Origin: a virus
DNA: 53,000 bases
Reading direction: 5' to 3' (one strand)
Virus record (IMG/VR): IMGVR_UViG_3300023176_007840
Location: 1 to 53,000 of that record
A model generated the notes under the pieces. It was not told the DNA's origin and did not search any database. It was given only the letters and a program-made list of their open reading frames with translations. The first letter of the stretch is position 1. Each line of letters opens with the position of its first letter. The position numbers and the translations under genes are program-made. Below are positions 33,471 to 43,669 of the stretch, piece by piece.

Positions 33471-36400
33471 TGACAATAAAAAAGTATTTTGAAAACAATT
33501 CTTTTTCAAATAACTCATTAACTGATCTAGAAAACAAGGAAGGAATAGACTTTGAGTCATTTGAGTATCTTGATGAGTTAGAAAAGCAAAGAACAAGATT
33601 TATCCCCAACGTTGACTTTTCTAAGCCGGAAAACTTTGCTTTTTACGGTCTTGCCGAACAGTATTACAAAGATGCAATTGCCCGAGTCATTAATAACTAT
33701 CCTTATGATGGCTCTAAAAAAGAGTTGACCGAATGGTATAATGATTCAACTTACTTTGACTTATACGTTTTTGAGAATGAATACCCCAGGTCTAATGGTT
33801 ATGGCATCTTTTCCGCAGATGGTTGGGGCACGCAAACATCAACAGTGGATGGTTATGGCCTTCCAGCAACCTTAGAATACATTTTTATCAAGGGCGGTCC
33901 AAACGCAGGCCCCAACAACACATACGTCGGCGGCAACATTTATGACCCGTCTAAACAAAGAAATTCAAACTTAGCGCTAAATCTAGACACAAAAGGCGCC
34001 ACAGTTGAGTTCTGGCTTAAAAAAGACGAGTTCATCCCCAGTTCAACAGCCCGAGAGGTTGTTTTTGATCTTTGGAACAATGAACTAAGCAGTTCTGATG
34101 ATTATGGTCGGTTTAGAATCGAACTAAACACCTCAAGCGCCGGCGCCGGTAATTTTGCTTCCTCTAAGGCTTTCAGAGCCATTATTCACTCTGGTTCCAA
34201 CAGACAAGAAGTTCTACTGGGCGACTATACAACAACCGCCTCGTTTATCTCTCAAGGATGGACGCATTTTGCTTTTGCGACATCAAAAAGCACCATAAAA
34301 CTTTATAAGAACGGCGAACTAGACTCTTCTGCGACTTACGGATCAGACTTTGGGAATGTCTCTGGCACGCTAAACGCTTTTGTGGGCGCACTTATAACAA
34401 ACCCTTCCGGTTCTACCGCAACAACCGGCTCTGGTAAGCTTTCAGGATCTGTTGATGAGTTTAGATACTGGAAAACCACCAGAACTGAGCGAGACATAGA
34501 AAGAAATTGGTTTACAAACGTTTATGGCGGAACCAATACAGACGACGCAAACACAGACCTCGGCGTTTACTTCAAGTTCAACGAAGGAATAACAGGGGAT
34601 ACAACAATAGATGCAACTGTCCTAGACTATTCAGGACGTATTTCTAATGGCGCTTGGACCGGTTATACCTCCAACTCACGCAACATAGGCTCAGCGATTG
34701 TTTCAGCCTCTGCCGCCGAGAAAGAGTTTAAAGATCCAATCTTAAGAACCACAAACGCTCTTTATACCACTTATTATAACAACTCCCTGGAGAAAGGAAA
34801 GCGCCATGATCTAAATAACTCATCAAATATTTACTTTTCATTCCCTGATTGGATTATTGATGAAGACCTAGAAAGTGGAGAGAAACTGCTCCAATTAGCA
34901 CAAGCAGCTGCAAGTTATTTTGATACGGCACAACTGCAAGTTCAGTCTCTTAGAGAACTAAAGGACATAGAGTATTCTTCGCAAACTGACGTACTAGACG
35001 ATAAACCAAATCCTTTTGCAGAGCGTTTATTGACTGAAAGAGGAATGATAGCGCCCGACTTCTTTGTCGAGAGAACAGTATTAGAAGACCTTTCTCAAAA
35101 AACATCAGGAGAAACTCTAGAATCAGATTTATTTGATCTAAAGAATCTTATTTATCAAAACATCTATAACAACTTAGCGGATCTAGTAAAACAAAAAGGC
35201 ACAAGAGAAGCAATACGAAACATCCTCCACACCATGGGAGTCGGTGAAGAGCTAGTTTCTGCCAAGACTTACATAGACAGTGAAAAACTAGTATTAGAAG
35301 ACGAAAAATCTTACAACAATCAAAGCATAAGGTTCATTGATTTCTCTAAGATAAACTTTAGAGATGCTGTTGTTTATCAGACTGGCTCAACCTCAAACGA
35401 ACTAGGATACATAAGTTCTTCATCAGATAAAAATGCATTATGTGTAGAATCTTTTGTTCGGTTCCCAAAAATAGATGAAAATACAAACATTGATCTTATA
35501 CCAAACTTTTTAGTTTCTTCTCTTTTTGGCTTTCACGACATTGATGATACTTCAGCACCATACAACACTTGGCAATCACCGGCTGCTGCTAGTGCTTTCG
35601 TAAGAGCGGTCAAGAATAACTATCTTGCTGAGCAAGTATACTTTGAGCTTAGTTCTTCCGTAGTAGGTGTCACCGCTCTGACATCTTCTAACTTCTACAA
35701 CGTATACAACAACAGCGACTGGTACTTCTCGGTTCAGCTGCAGCCGCAAGACATTTTATTTCCTTCTTCGTCAGCCCCTGATTACGATCTAATCTTTAGT
35801 GGGTACTCATACTCAGGAAACAATCTAAATGAGTCATTTGTTGTATCATCATCAGTAAGCCGAGCAACAGCACTTTCATTCCTGCAGACTAACCAGAAAG
35901 CCTACATCGGCGCAGAGCGAACAAACTTTACTGCCGGAACGGTATACAGTTCAGATGTTAGAAACGCCGGTTTGAGATTTTGGCTTAGAAATCTAACAGT
36001 TGACGAGCAGAAAGATCACGCTCAGGACTTCTTAAACTATGGATCTTCAACCAGGCTAGATAATGCATATTCTTTGACCAGTTCCGTAAGACAAGGAGAT
36101 CTAGCACCAACTGACTATCTTGCTCTCAACTGGCAGTTTGACAAAATCACCACAACAGATGCATCCGGATTGATTGAGGTATTAGACTCAACTTCTGGCT
36201 CTTCCGAAAGAAGAACAAGAGGAACATACGTCAATGAAATAGCCGGGTATCACCATCCAGCCACATCATACGAGTTTCCAACATCTTCAACAGATGTTGT
36301 GCAGACTTTGTTTATTGACTCTTACTCACCTGTAGAGTTTGATGGCTACAACTCTGACAACTTGATTCAGATCAAGACAACAGAAAACGAAAAATACGGC

Positions 36401-39400
36401 CTAAACTCACGCTTTGTTTCATTTGTGAGCACGGTAGAGAAAAGTGCGCAAGCGGGCATCAACGAAGAAATGCTAAAAATGTTTGGCTCCGTCAAGGAAC
36501 TAGCATCAAACTTTGCCCAGCCAGCAGATCGATACAAAAAAGAATATAAAAACCTAAGATTCCTAAGAGAGCGATTCTTTAAGAACGTTGCAAACGACGT
36601 TGATGTTGAAGACTTCCTGCATTTCTATAGGTGGATTGACAACGCAGTCCAGGCGCTCGTCGGGCAGTTCATACCTGCTGCAGCAAACTTTAATGAAGAT
36701 GTATTTAACGTTATAGAATCGCATGTTCTTGAAAGAAACAAATACCAAACCAAGTTCCCAACTTTGGAACATCGTCAGCCAGGCCTAATAGGCTCAGCGC
36801 AAAGCCTTAGTTCTCTTTCTCCTATTTGGAGATTAGGCCACGCTCCAATTCCAGAGGCCCAAAATACAAACAGTGTGTGGTGGAAGCTTAGAGTTGAGCG
36901 CTCAAATCCCGTTATTACCTCTGGGGATTCTAACGTTGATGCTGACCGAGAACAGATAAGGCTAGTTAAACTTTCAACTGTAAATAGATCTTATACAACC
37001 CCACAAAGTTTTAAGGTTGATGATTTTTATACCGAAAAAGACACAAGAAAAGCAACTTATTGGGATTCAGCAATAAAAGAGTTTGGAACAATCGTAGGCA
37101 GTGAAACTGAAGATTATCTTGTTTCTTATGCCAATGATGTTGCTTCTCTTGAAGATAGCAATGATGTTGTGGAACCAAATAAAAAAGTTAGAATGGACTT
37201 TAAAGTTCAGAATAACAGAGAGTCCAGCGAGTCATACTCTTACGGTAAAGGTCATTTGCTTGCACCATACACAATGTGGAGTTCTTCTATTGACACAGGA
37301 TACCAAGCAGACTTATCAAGCAACTTTAAAACAGACATTGGTATCAACAATCAACACGACGATACATACTCAAAGTTCCGCAATGCCCCTCTACAGTCTC
37401 CATTCACTGAAGGGTGGGTAGGTGGTAGGCAGTACCGTCACATTGCTTTAAACAACGGCTCAGACGCATTTGGAACACGTCCGGAAGGCTTTTATTTAAC
37501 TCTTACTGGAAGCTCAAACAAGCAGATCAGAGTCACAAAAACATCTTATACCAACGATGGAACAGCCGATTCTGATACACCTCGTGCTTCTTTATTCCGT
37601 GATGAACTAGCAAAAAGACCTATAAACATAGCAAACAGGCAATACTCAACCGCCTCTTCACGCTTGGGCAACTTCCGGAATGAATACGAAGTTGTAATGA
37701 CCAACGGAAGAACCAAAAACAATCTTTGGTTCCACGATAACTTTGCAAGTGTTTTGTCACAAACAGAGATCTGGAACTTAAACCTAGAGCCGGGTGTTGC
37801 CGCAGTTACTGCCGAGGCTGCTAGCGGCCAAATAGTAATCAACAACAACTCTCTCAATGGAGAAACACTAACAATACCTTATACTGATGTCGACTCTGTT
37901 ACATTCACTTATAAACCTAGCCCAACTGGGCCGCTAGACATTCAAATAGGCGGTGGTGCCGGTGTTACTGCTACCAACACTAGAAACAAGATTGCGTCTG
38001 CCGCCGCTGCTCCTTTAAATACCCTGCTGAACGTTGGAGGATCTAGTGCTACTATAACACTAGAATTCAAAACTGCATATGTCGGCGCCGATCGGAACAA
38101 CACGATAACATCAACAGCCGGCGGAAAGCTAAGCCTCAGTGGTTTTTCTGGCGGAGTAGACGGAGTTGATTATGTGCCAGCAACCCCATACGCAAACGGA
38201 ACACTGCCTACAAGAGAAGTTGTAAAATCAGTTATAGTCAACCGCTTCTCTGCTCCTGGAGGTCCTGAGATCCAATCTCGTGGCTATTTAGAGCCTACTG
38301 GTGAAGAATTCTCACCTTATAATGCTTATCCTTTCCGAAACACAAGCGTTATTTACTCAAGCGGATCAGGAAACAATGATTTCACTGGCGCACTAGGTCC
38401 AAGAGTAAACACTTACACAAACATCCACACACAAAATGATGGATTGAGAGTGCTTCTTTCTAGGCGAAGAGGCAAGTATGGTGTCGACTCTGTTTTTGGT
38501 TCAGTAAGAGAACTTGACTACAACACAACTGGCTCTTATCAACAAGTCTATGATAACCCCATAAGCCAATCAACAGGAATCAACTACGACAACTTTTTTG
38601 TTTCACACCAAATCCCAAGAACCCCAGCCAACTATTCTTGGGTTGCGAATGCCCTAAATGGTTCTAGCGGATCTTTCTCATACTCTAGAAACGCAACAAT
38701 CCCAAGCGGCTCAACTTCGCAAGCAGTTCCATTTGCCGAGTTGATTAGTTCCATAGAAAGAACTACAACAGACAACAGAGCATTCACTGGTTTGTTTAGT
38801 GGCTCATCAACGCCAACTAGTGCGGTATTGACCTCTTCCATTTACGCCTCAATGGTTGATCAGGGAACCACAGAAATCACAAACGAACTTACTGCCTCGA
38901 ATGTTGGTATAAACAACTTCCACATTTATACACACGCAATAAACAACTCTATCTTTGGGCATAACTCATTTAGCCAAATAAGAGGCGGAGATACAAGACA
39001 AGCAAGATCACTAAGAGAAAATAATACTTTATCATTTAGTTACTTAGGATCCCGTCGAAAAGTTGACGGCGGCAGCATACCAATAGAACTGGTCAAAAAC
39101 ATCTCAATGGCGCCGATAGTGGAGCATTACCCTGTAAAACATCAGTTGTTGATTGGGGACAAGAAACCAAACTTCCAGTATTCATTTGGGAACGAACTTG
39201 AGTATCTTCCGTTATCAGACAAGCAAATAAATGCTATAGCCGGCACAACCGAGATACGAAGAAAGAAAAAAACAAACTTCAATTATATTTCTGATTCTTA
39301 TGTTTTAGGTACCTCAACACAACTAAGAAACATTGTATACAAGCAAAACATTTGGCCAAAAGCTGAAAGAACATTTATAAAAGAAAGCCGACAAAGAACA

Positions 39401-42400
39401 CAGTTTGCAATCAATTGGTGGAGTTCTGGAAGATCAACAAGAAGTAGAAATGATGTTGATAACTCCCTAGGGAATAACGTTCTAACACAGTCTATTTGGG
39501 CTTTAGACGGTGTATTGAATCCAACTGACCAACCCCAAAATTTATTTACGACTTTTGTTTCCAGCAGTACAGATCAATACAGCAATAAATATATCTTTGG
39601 CGCTGGTGAGTTAAATAACGACTGTAGTCTTTCCTATGCAGTGTTAGCTTTCGCCTCCAGTGGCAGTCTGCGGTTTGGAGGTATACCACCAAGTCCCTTC
39701 GAACAACTCACCGCTGATCAGGTATTGATGGAATCCAAGGTAAAGTCATCTACACTTTATTCTAGACCGTTTACAATAAACGTTCAAAATCTAATCTACT
39801 CCTACACTGGATCGGGATTTCCGGATGTTCAGGCATTCGTTCCACATCAAATAATAGGCGCCACGCCATGGACCGCAGCCGAGGAAGCAGGAAAAGAACC
39901 TTTCTACTATGAGGACTATGATGCTTATGTGCAAGAAGCAAGATCTGCCGGAAAAGAATATTCCGTCATTCCGGAATTTAGAATAAGCGAAACAATAGAT
40001 CAGATCCTAACCGGAGAAGATGGCCTGTCGACTATCTTGTCTCCAATGCTTTCAATCACCGGAGGGTACTTGGTCGATGACACAAATAATGCTTTCTATA
40101 CTGATTATGTAAACTCAGACTTTCTAAAATATTTCAATGTCATAAAGAACAAGCACGATTCGGCCGGAATAGAAAACGCCGGTGTTCTCAAGCTTTCCTG
40201 TAAAGCAATTAAAAAGTTCTTACCTTATGAAGGTTTTTATCCGGCGCAGCGTGTTCTGCAATTAGGTACTTTATTCAGCCAGTCCTTTAGTGACGTCATA
40301 ACAACTAACGGCACCGGGCACCCATTAAGAACCAATGGAGTCAATGCTGGTGGTTCGTTTAGAACTGCCATGGCGCCATTCTTTAGTCCGGGTGTTCTTT
40401 GTAACAGTATCAAATCAGGAATCTCAGTCGGATATCCAATATTCACATCAAGTTTTGACGTTCTAACACAGTGTACCGGAACTTATTTAGGCAATGGCTC
40501 CACTGCAGTTTATGATGGGTTCTCCGCTAGAATCTCTGCCTCGTTCAATTATAGAATGCCATTTGAGTCGGTGACAGATCCACTAAGTTTCATCACTACA
40601 ATTATTGATTCCGAGCCTGATGAATCAGCAGTATTATACAGCACTGCCTCGTATGACTCAAGTCGTGCTGGTTCTCCATTATACTCATACGCTGTAAACA
40701 ACTTCCTAGCAGAAACAATGAATCTGTTTTTGGCTAACCGCTCTGTTTCTTCTTTGGTATCATCCGGAGAAAATGATTTCGGGCCTTTTATCCCTGGCAA
40801 TGAATACAGGATGAAAGTTAGAGTCTTTGAGGAGGGTATCGATATGTACACCGGCGATCGTTCCTTCGGTCCGGCTGTTGATGATGCCAATAATACAAAT
40901 GGGACACCGGTTTCTTACCTTCCTTTCTTACCTCCTTATGACATTGGAAGCACAACCCAGGAAGAAGGTGTAGAGCTAGTCTTCAAACCAACTGCCGAGA
41001 TTCACTCAATTGACTACATACTAAGCAATCTTACTGAATCATTTACAATTTATGATGATCTTGGTATTGCCGAAGGCGATTCTTTTGGAGTCGATGGCCG
41101 AACTAAACTAACAGATTCTATACAACTCAAAAGGAAAGTAGAGGTTGGAAAATCCTCTCGTGCAGTTCCATCGGCGCCAGAATACGCAATCTCAATACAA
41201 CCAAAGTGGGAAACGCCAGTATTAGACTTCAGCCATAGAACATCTTCTATGAACGTCACTAATACAAGTGCACAGCTGACATTTGAAGTTGACTATAGCC
41301 AATTAAGTTCAGGCGACACGGTAACTCTGCCAGATGGTAACATTGGCGTTACGTTTACAGCCAAAAATGCAAACAGTTTCTCAGACGGCGAGGTTAGAAT
41401 AGGTGTGTCTGCCAACGAATTTTTGCAAAACCTTCATGCATGCATAACTTCTAGCGTCGGCGGCATCTACTCAAAGGCAACCACGCTGAACAACAATTTT
41501 ACCTGCTCGGTTAACTCCAATGCATTTACCATGTCAGCCCGAGTGCCGGGTGCGCTAGAAAATGTTGTATACAGCACCAGTGATGCAAACGCATTCTTCA
41601 ATTTTAACGAAACCATCGGCTCTGGCTTTTATGATAACTCCTCTGTGTCCGACAACTATTATGTTGGAATGTGGCATCAGTACGGCCGGATCCCAACCGG
41701 GTCTCAAGGCATCAAGATGCAGATCACAGAGCCAATAATAACAGACACAACCGGCTCACTAGCACAAGCACTTGGCTTTACGAACACGCCGGTAAAAATA
41801 GGTGAAATTGCTGACAAAAGAACCGTAAAAGAAGCTATCGTCGCCATTCCGTATACGATTGTCGAAGGAGAAAAAAGATTATTCCCCATAGACTACGCAC
41901 AGTTCCAATCTGCAAAAACCTTTGTTAGAAACGGCGAGAGGAACGAAAGGCCACCAGTAAGAGATGAGTATATCAATTTAGCAAGAAAAGGACAGGAGTA
42001 TGTTCTACCACCTAAGTATGACTTTTTCTATAACACCATGCGTCTGTCTCCTTCGCCATCAGCTGCAGGGCTGCGTGAAGGAATAGCGCCATTCGCAATG
42101 TTTATTTTTGAATTCAATATGACACTCAACAGACAAGATCTTGCGGATATTTGGCAGAACTTACCACCAACATCAACAAGCGGTAAAAAAGATCTAACTT
42201 CTGGGTTTGACAAAGAAGAAAGCACTGTAGACGTAGCTTATGGTGAAGAAGGTTCTTGGTTCCCTGAAGGTCTCCCGGCTAATACTCGCTGGATGGTGTT
42301 TAAAGTCAAACAAAGAGCTGCTTATGATTATTACGAACAAGTAAGAAACTCCTCACTGGCGAAAGGGCTCGGAGAGAGAGTCAACGCACAAGGTGCATTC

Positions 42401-42658
42401 GTCAATCCAACCTACAGTTATAACTGGCCTTATGATTTCTTTTCTTTTGTGGAGTTGGCCAAGGTCGACGTTGAAGTCGCTAACAACACCACAGAAGCAA
42501 CTACACCAAGTAGATTTGCAGCTGCCGCAAGTGGACGAGGGGCCACAAGACGACGAGGCGATTCCGGCGCTGCTGAAGGTGGAGCAACATCAAGAACAAC
42601 ACCCGAACGGGCGGGTGTACCAAGGGGCACCGCCCCGGATTCCCCTACCGGTGGATAA
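33470..42658 (+). CDS. Giant tail/baseplate protein (3062 aa) with LamG-like domain
   Basis: A 3062-residue protein, the largest in the window. Residues about 165-380 form a concanavalin/LamG-like domain (GATVEFWLKKDEFIPSS, WTHFAFATSKSTIKLYKNGE, SGSVDEFRYWKTTRTERDI), a fold that often binds sugars. The following 2,600 residues are beta-rich and Ser/Thr/Asn-rich with no motif I can name. The last 50 residues are Gly/Arg/Ala-rich (RGATRRRGDSG) and probably disordered; that DNA is GC-richer. It probably forms a large baseplate or receptor-binding structure. TAATG coupling with the previous gene. Confidence 0.65.
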   Translation: MTIKKYFENNSFSNNSLTDLENKEGIDFESFEYLDELEKQRTRFIPNVDFSKPENFAFYGLAEQYYKDAIARVINNYPYDGSKKELTEWYNDSTYFDLYVFENEYPRSNGYGIFSADGWGTQTSTVDGYGLPATLEYIFIKGGPNAGPNNTYVGGNIYDPSKQRNSNLALNLDTKGATVEFWLKKDEFIPSSTAREVVFDLWNNELSSSDDYGRFRIELNTSSAGAGNFASSKAFRAIIHSGSNRQEVLLGDYTTTASFISQGWTHFAFATSKSTIKLYKNGELDSSATYGSDFGNVSGTLNAFVGALITNPSGSTATTGSGKLSGSVDEFRYWKTTRTERDIERNWFTNVYGGTNTDDANTDLGVYFKFNEGITGDTTIDATVLDYSGRISNGAWTGYTSNSRNIGSAIVSASAAEKEFKDPILRTTNALYTTYYNNSLEKGKRHDLNNSSNIYFSFPDWIIDEDLESGEKLLQLAQAAASYFDTAQLQVQSLRELKDIEYSSQTDVLDDKPNPFAERLLTERGMIAPDFFVERTVLEDLSQKTSGETLESDLFDLKNLIYQNIYNNLADLVKQKGTREAIRNILHTMGVGEELVSAKTYIDSEKLVLEDEKSYNNQSIRFIDFSKINFRDAVVYQTGSTSNELGYISSSSDKNALCVESFVRFPKIDENTNIDLIPNFLVSSLFGFHDIDDTSAPYNTWQSPAAASAFVRAVKNNYLAEQVYFELSSSVVGVTALTSSNFYNVYNNSDWYFSVQLQPQDILFPSSSAPDYDLIFSGYSYSGNNLNESFVVSSSVSRATALSFLQTNQKAYIGAERTNFTAGTVYSSDVRNAGLRFWLRNLTVDEQKDHAQDFLNYGSSTRLDNAYSLTSSVRQGDLAPTDYLALNWQFDKITTTDASGLIEVLDSTSGSSERRTRGTYVNEIAGYHHPATSYEFPTSSTDVVQTLFIDSYSPVEFDGYNSDNLIQIKTTENEKYGLNSRFVSFVSTVEKSAQAGINEEMLKMFGSVKELASNFAQPADRYKKEYKNLRFLRERFFKNVANDVDVEDFLHFYRWIDNAVQALVGQFIPAAANFNEDVFNVIESHVLERNKYQTKFPTLEHRQPGLIGSAQSLSSLSPIWRLGHAPIPEAQNTNSVWWKLRVERSNPVITSGDSNVDADREQIRLVKLSTVNRSYTTPQSFKVDDFYTEKDTRKATYWDSAIKEFGTIVGSETEDYLVSYANDVASLEDSNDVVEPNKKVRMDFKVQNNRESSESYSYGKGHLLAPYTMWSSSIDTGYQADLSSNFKTDIGINNQHDDTYSKFRNAPLQSPFTEGWVGGRQYRHIALNNGSDAFGTRPEGFYLTLTGSSNKQIRVTKTSYTNDGTADSDTPRASLFRDELAKRPINIANRQYSTASSRLGNFRNEYEVVMTNGRTKNNLWFHDNFASVLSQTEIWNLNLEPGVAAVTAEAASGQIVINNNSLNGETLTIPYTDVDSVTFTYKPSPTGPLDIQIGGGAGVTATNTRNKIASAAAAPLNTLLNVGGSSATITLEFKTAYVGADRNNTITSTAGGKLSLSGFSGGVDGVDYVPATPYANGTLPTREVVKSVIVNRFSAPGGPEIQSRGYLEPTGEEFSPYNAYPFRNTSVIYSSGSGNNDFTGALGPRVNTYTNIHTQNDGLRVLLSRRRGKYGVDSVFGSVRELDYNTTGSYQQVYDNPISQSTGINYDNFFVSHQIPRTPANYSWVANALNGSSGSFSYSRNATIPSGSTSQAVPFAELISSIERTTTDNRAFTGLFSGSSTPTSAVLTSSIYASMVDQGTTEITNELTASNVGINNFHIYTHAINNSIFGHNSFSQIRGGDTRQARSLRENNTLSFSYLGSRRKVDGGSIPIELVKNISMAPIVEHYPVKHQLLIGDKKPNFQYSFGNELEYLPLSDKQINAIAGTTEIRRKKKTNFNYISDSYVLGTSTQLRNIVYKQNIWPKAERTFIKESRQRTQFAINWWSSGRSTRSRNDVDNSLGNNVLTQSIWALDGVLNPTDQPQNLFTTFVSSSTDQYSNKYIFGAGELNNDCSLSYAVLAFASSGSLRFGGIPPSPFEQLTADQVLMESKVKSSTLYSRPFTINVQNLIYSYTGSGFPDVQAFVPHQIIGATPWTAAEEAGKEPFYYEDYDAYVQEARSAGKEYSVIPEFRISETIDQILTGEDGLSTILSPMLSITGGYLVDDTNNAFYTDYVNSDFLKYFNVIKNKHDSAGIENAGVLKLSCKAIKKFLPYEGFYPAQRVLQLGTLFSQSFSDVITTNGTGHPLRTNGVNAGGSFRTAMAPFFSPGVLCNSIKSGISVGYPIFTSSFDVLTQCTGTYLGNGSTAVYDGFSARISASFNYRMPFESVTDPLSFITTIIDSEPDESAVLYSTASYDSSRAGSPLYSYAVNNFLAETMNLFLANRSVSSLVSSGENDFGPFIPGNEYRMKVRVFEEGIDMYTGDRSFGPAVDDANNTNGTPVSYLPFLPPYDIGSTTQEEGVELVFKPTAEIHSIDYILSNLTESFTIYDDLGIAEGDSFGVDGRTKLTDSIQLKRKVEVGKSSRAVPSAPEYAISIQPKWETPVLDFSHRTSSMNVTNTSAQLTFEVDYSQLSSGDTVTLPDGNIGVTFTAKNANSFSDGEVRIGVSANEFLQNLHACITSSVGGIYSKATTLNNNFTCSVNSNAFTMSARVPGALENVVYSTSDANAFFNFNETIGSGFYDNSSVSDNYYVGMWHQYGRIPTGSQGIKMQITEPIITDTTGSLAQALGFTNTPVKIGEIADKRTVKEAIVAIPYTIVEGEKRLFPIDYAQFQSAKTFVRNGERNERPPVRDEYINLARKGQEYVLPPKYDFFYNTMRLSPSPSAAGLREGIAPFAMFIFEFNMTLNRQDLADIWQNLPPTSTSGKKDLTSGFDKEESTVDVAYGEEGSWFPEGLPANTRWMVFKVKQRAAYDYYEQVRNSSLAKGLGERVNAQGAFVNPTYSYNWPYDFFSFVELAKVDVEVANNTTEATTPSRFAAAASGRGATRRRGDSGAAEGGATSRTTPERAGVPRGTAPDSPTGG

Positions 42659-42661
42659 AAA

Positions 42662-43669
42662 ATGAGCTTATTCGATTCAAAACAAGAAGTAATAAACATA
42701 GAACTAACTTCATATGGAAAAAAGAAGCTAGCATCAGGAAAGTTTAGGCCTTCCTTCTATGCTTTTTTTGATGATGACGTTATTTATGATGGAGCTTATG
42801 CTGCCTTGACAGAAAGCGCAAATGGCGAAGCAGACGATCGTGTAAGAAAAGAAACACCATACTTAAAAACAACTTATTCTATTGTTGGCGCTGATACCAA
42901 ACTAAATAAAGGCAACGGCGACCAAGAACTTTTTGACAACATTCGCTTATATGAAAACAACAACTTACTCAAATATGGCTTAGGAACATCAAAAATAGGC
43001 GAAGTAACCGGATCTCAAATCAGTGTTAACTTTTTAGATGGCACACTAACAAATGTATATACTACTGCTTCTGCATTTATCTTTGGGGAGAAAACTGCTT
43101 ACGACAAGCCTCAGACAAAACTGGTTACACAAAACTTGGATTTATCCCCACACATAAGAAGCTTGCCGGACCCGTCAATGACATTCCCACCAGAGTTGAC
43201 TGACCCTGATAGAATAGAACCGGCCATTGTTTCTCCGGTTCTCCAAGATAATAAGTATGTTTTTCTTGAAGTTGACGAGCTGCTCTTAGCGGTTGACGAA
43301 CTAAACTCTATTGAGGCTTATGACAACTTTGAAATAAGCGTCTACAAGATCGAAACAAACGAAAATGACGAAGAAGAATATAGAAAACTAAACTTTAAAA
43401 CCAAGCAAGAACAAGTCAATGAAGAAGGGTTTTTGATGGATGAAGCTGAAATCTCAGCACAAAACTCTACAATAACACCAGATGATGTTGAATATTATTT
43501 TGACATACAAATCGACGAAGAAATAGACCCGGCACTACTTACTAGTAAAGTTCCAAGAGATTCACTTGGGTACCCGATTTTAGACAATCCCTTGATTCAG
43601 AATACGTTTGATATAAGACTAGATGCGGACTTCTCCAGAAAAAGAGATGACGCTGGGGAGCCTTGCTAA
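42662..43669 (+). CDS. Virion protein (335 aa)
   Basis: A 335-residue protein of a type I associate with marine T4-like phages, without a specific name. The N-terminus ELTSYGKKKLASGKF followed by AFFDDDVIYD (15-44) resembles that of the product at 49669 (LTDEGRRRLAEGK, LGDDEIDY), suggesting a common attachment module. The rest is acidic and mostly beta. The start has GGTGGAT upstream. The downstream gene overlaps its stop by one base. Confidence 0.6.
   Translation: MSLFDSKQEVINIELTSYGKKKLASGKFRPSFYAFFDDDVIYDGAYAALTESANGEADDRVRKETPYLKTTYSIVGADTKLNKGNGDQELFDNIRLYENNNLLKYGLGTSKIGEVTGSQISVNFLDGTLTNVYTTASAFIFGEKTAYDKPQTKLVTQNLDLSPHIRSLPDPSMTFPPELTDPDRIEPAIVSPVLQDNKYVFLEVDELLLAVDELNSIEAYDNFEISVYKIETNENDEEEYRKLNFKTKQEQVNEEGFLMDEAEISAQNSTITPDDVEYYFDIQIDEEIDPALLTSKVPRDSLGYPILDNPLIQNTFDIRLDADFSRKRDDAGEPC

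Noticed and set aside
37101-37421. 106-codon plus-strand frame inside the 3062-aa gene
   Set aside because: Out of frame with a continuous gene; Leu/Met-rich as expected from shifted AT-rich codons.
40222-40239. ACCTT-ATG-AAGGT hairpin with T5
   Set aside because: Only 5 bp with a 3-base loop, expected many times in AT-rich DNA.
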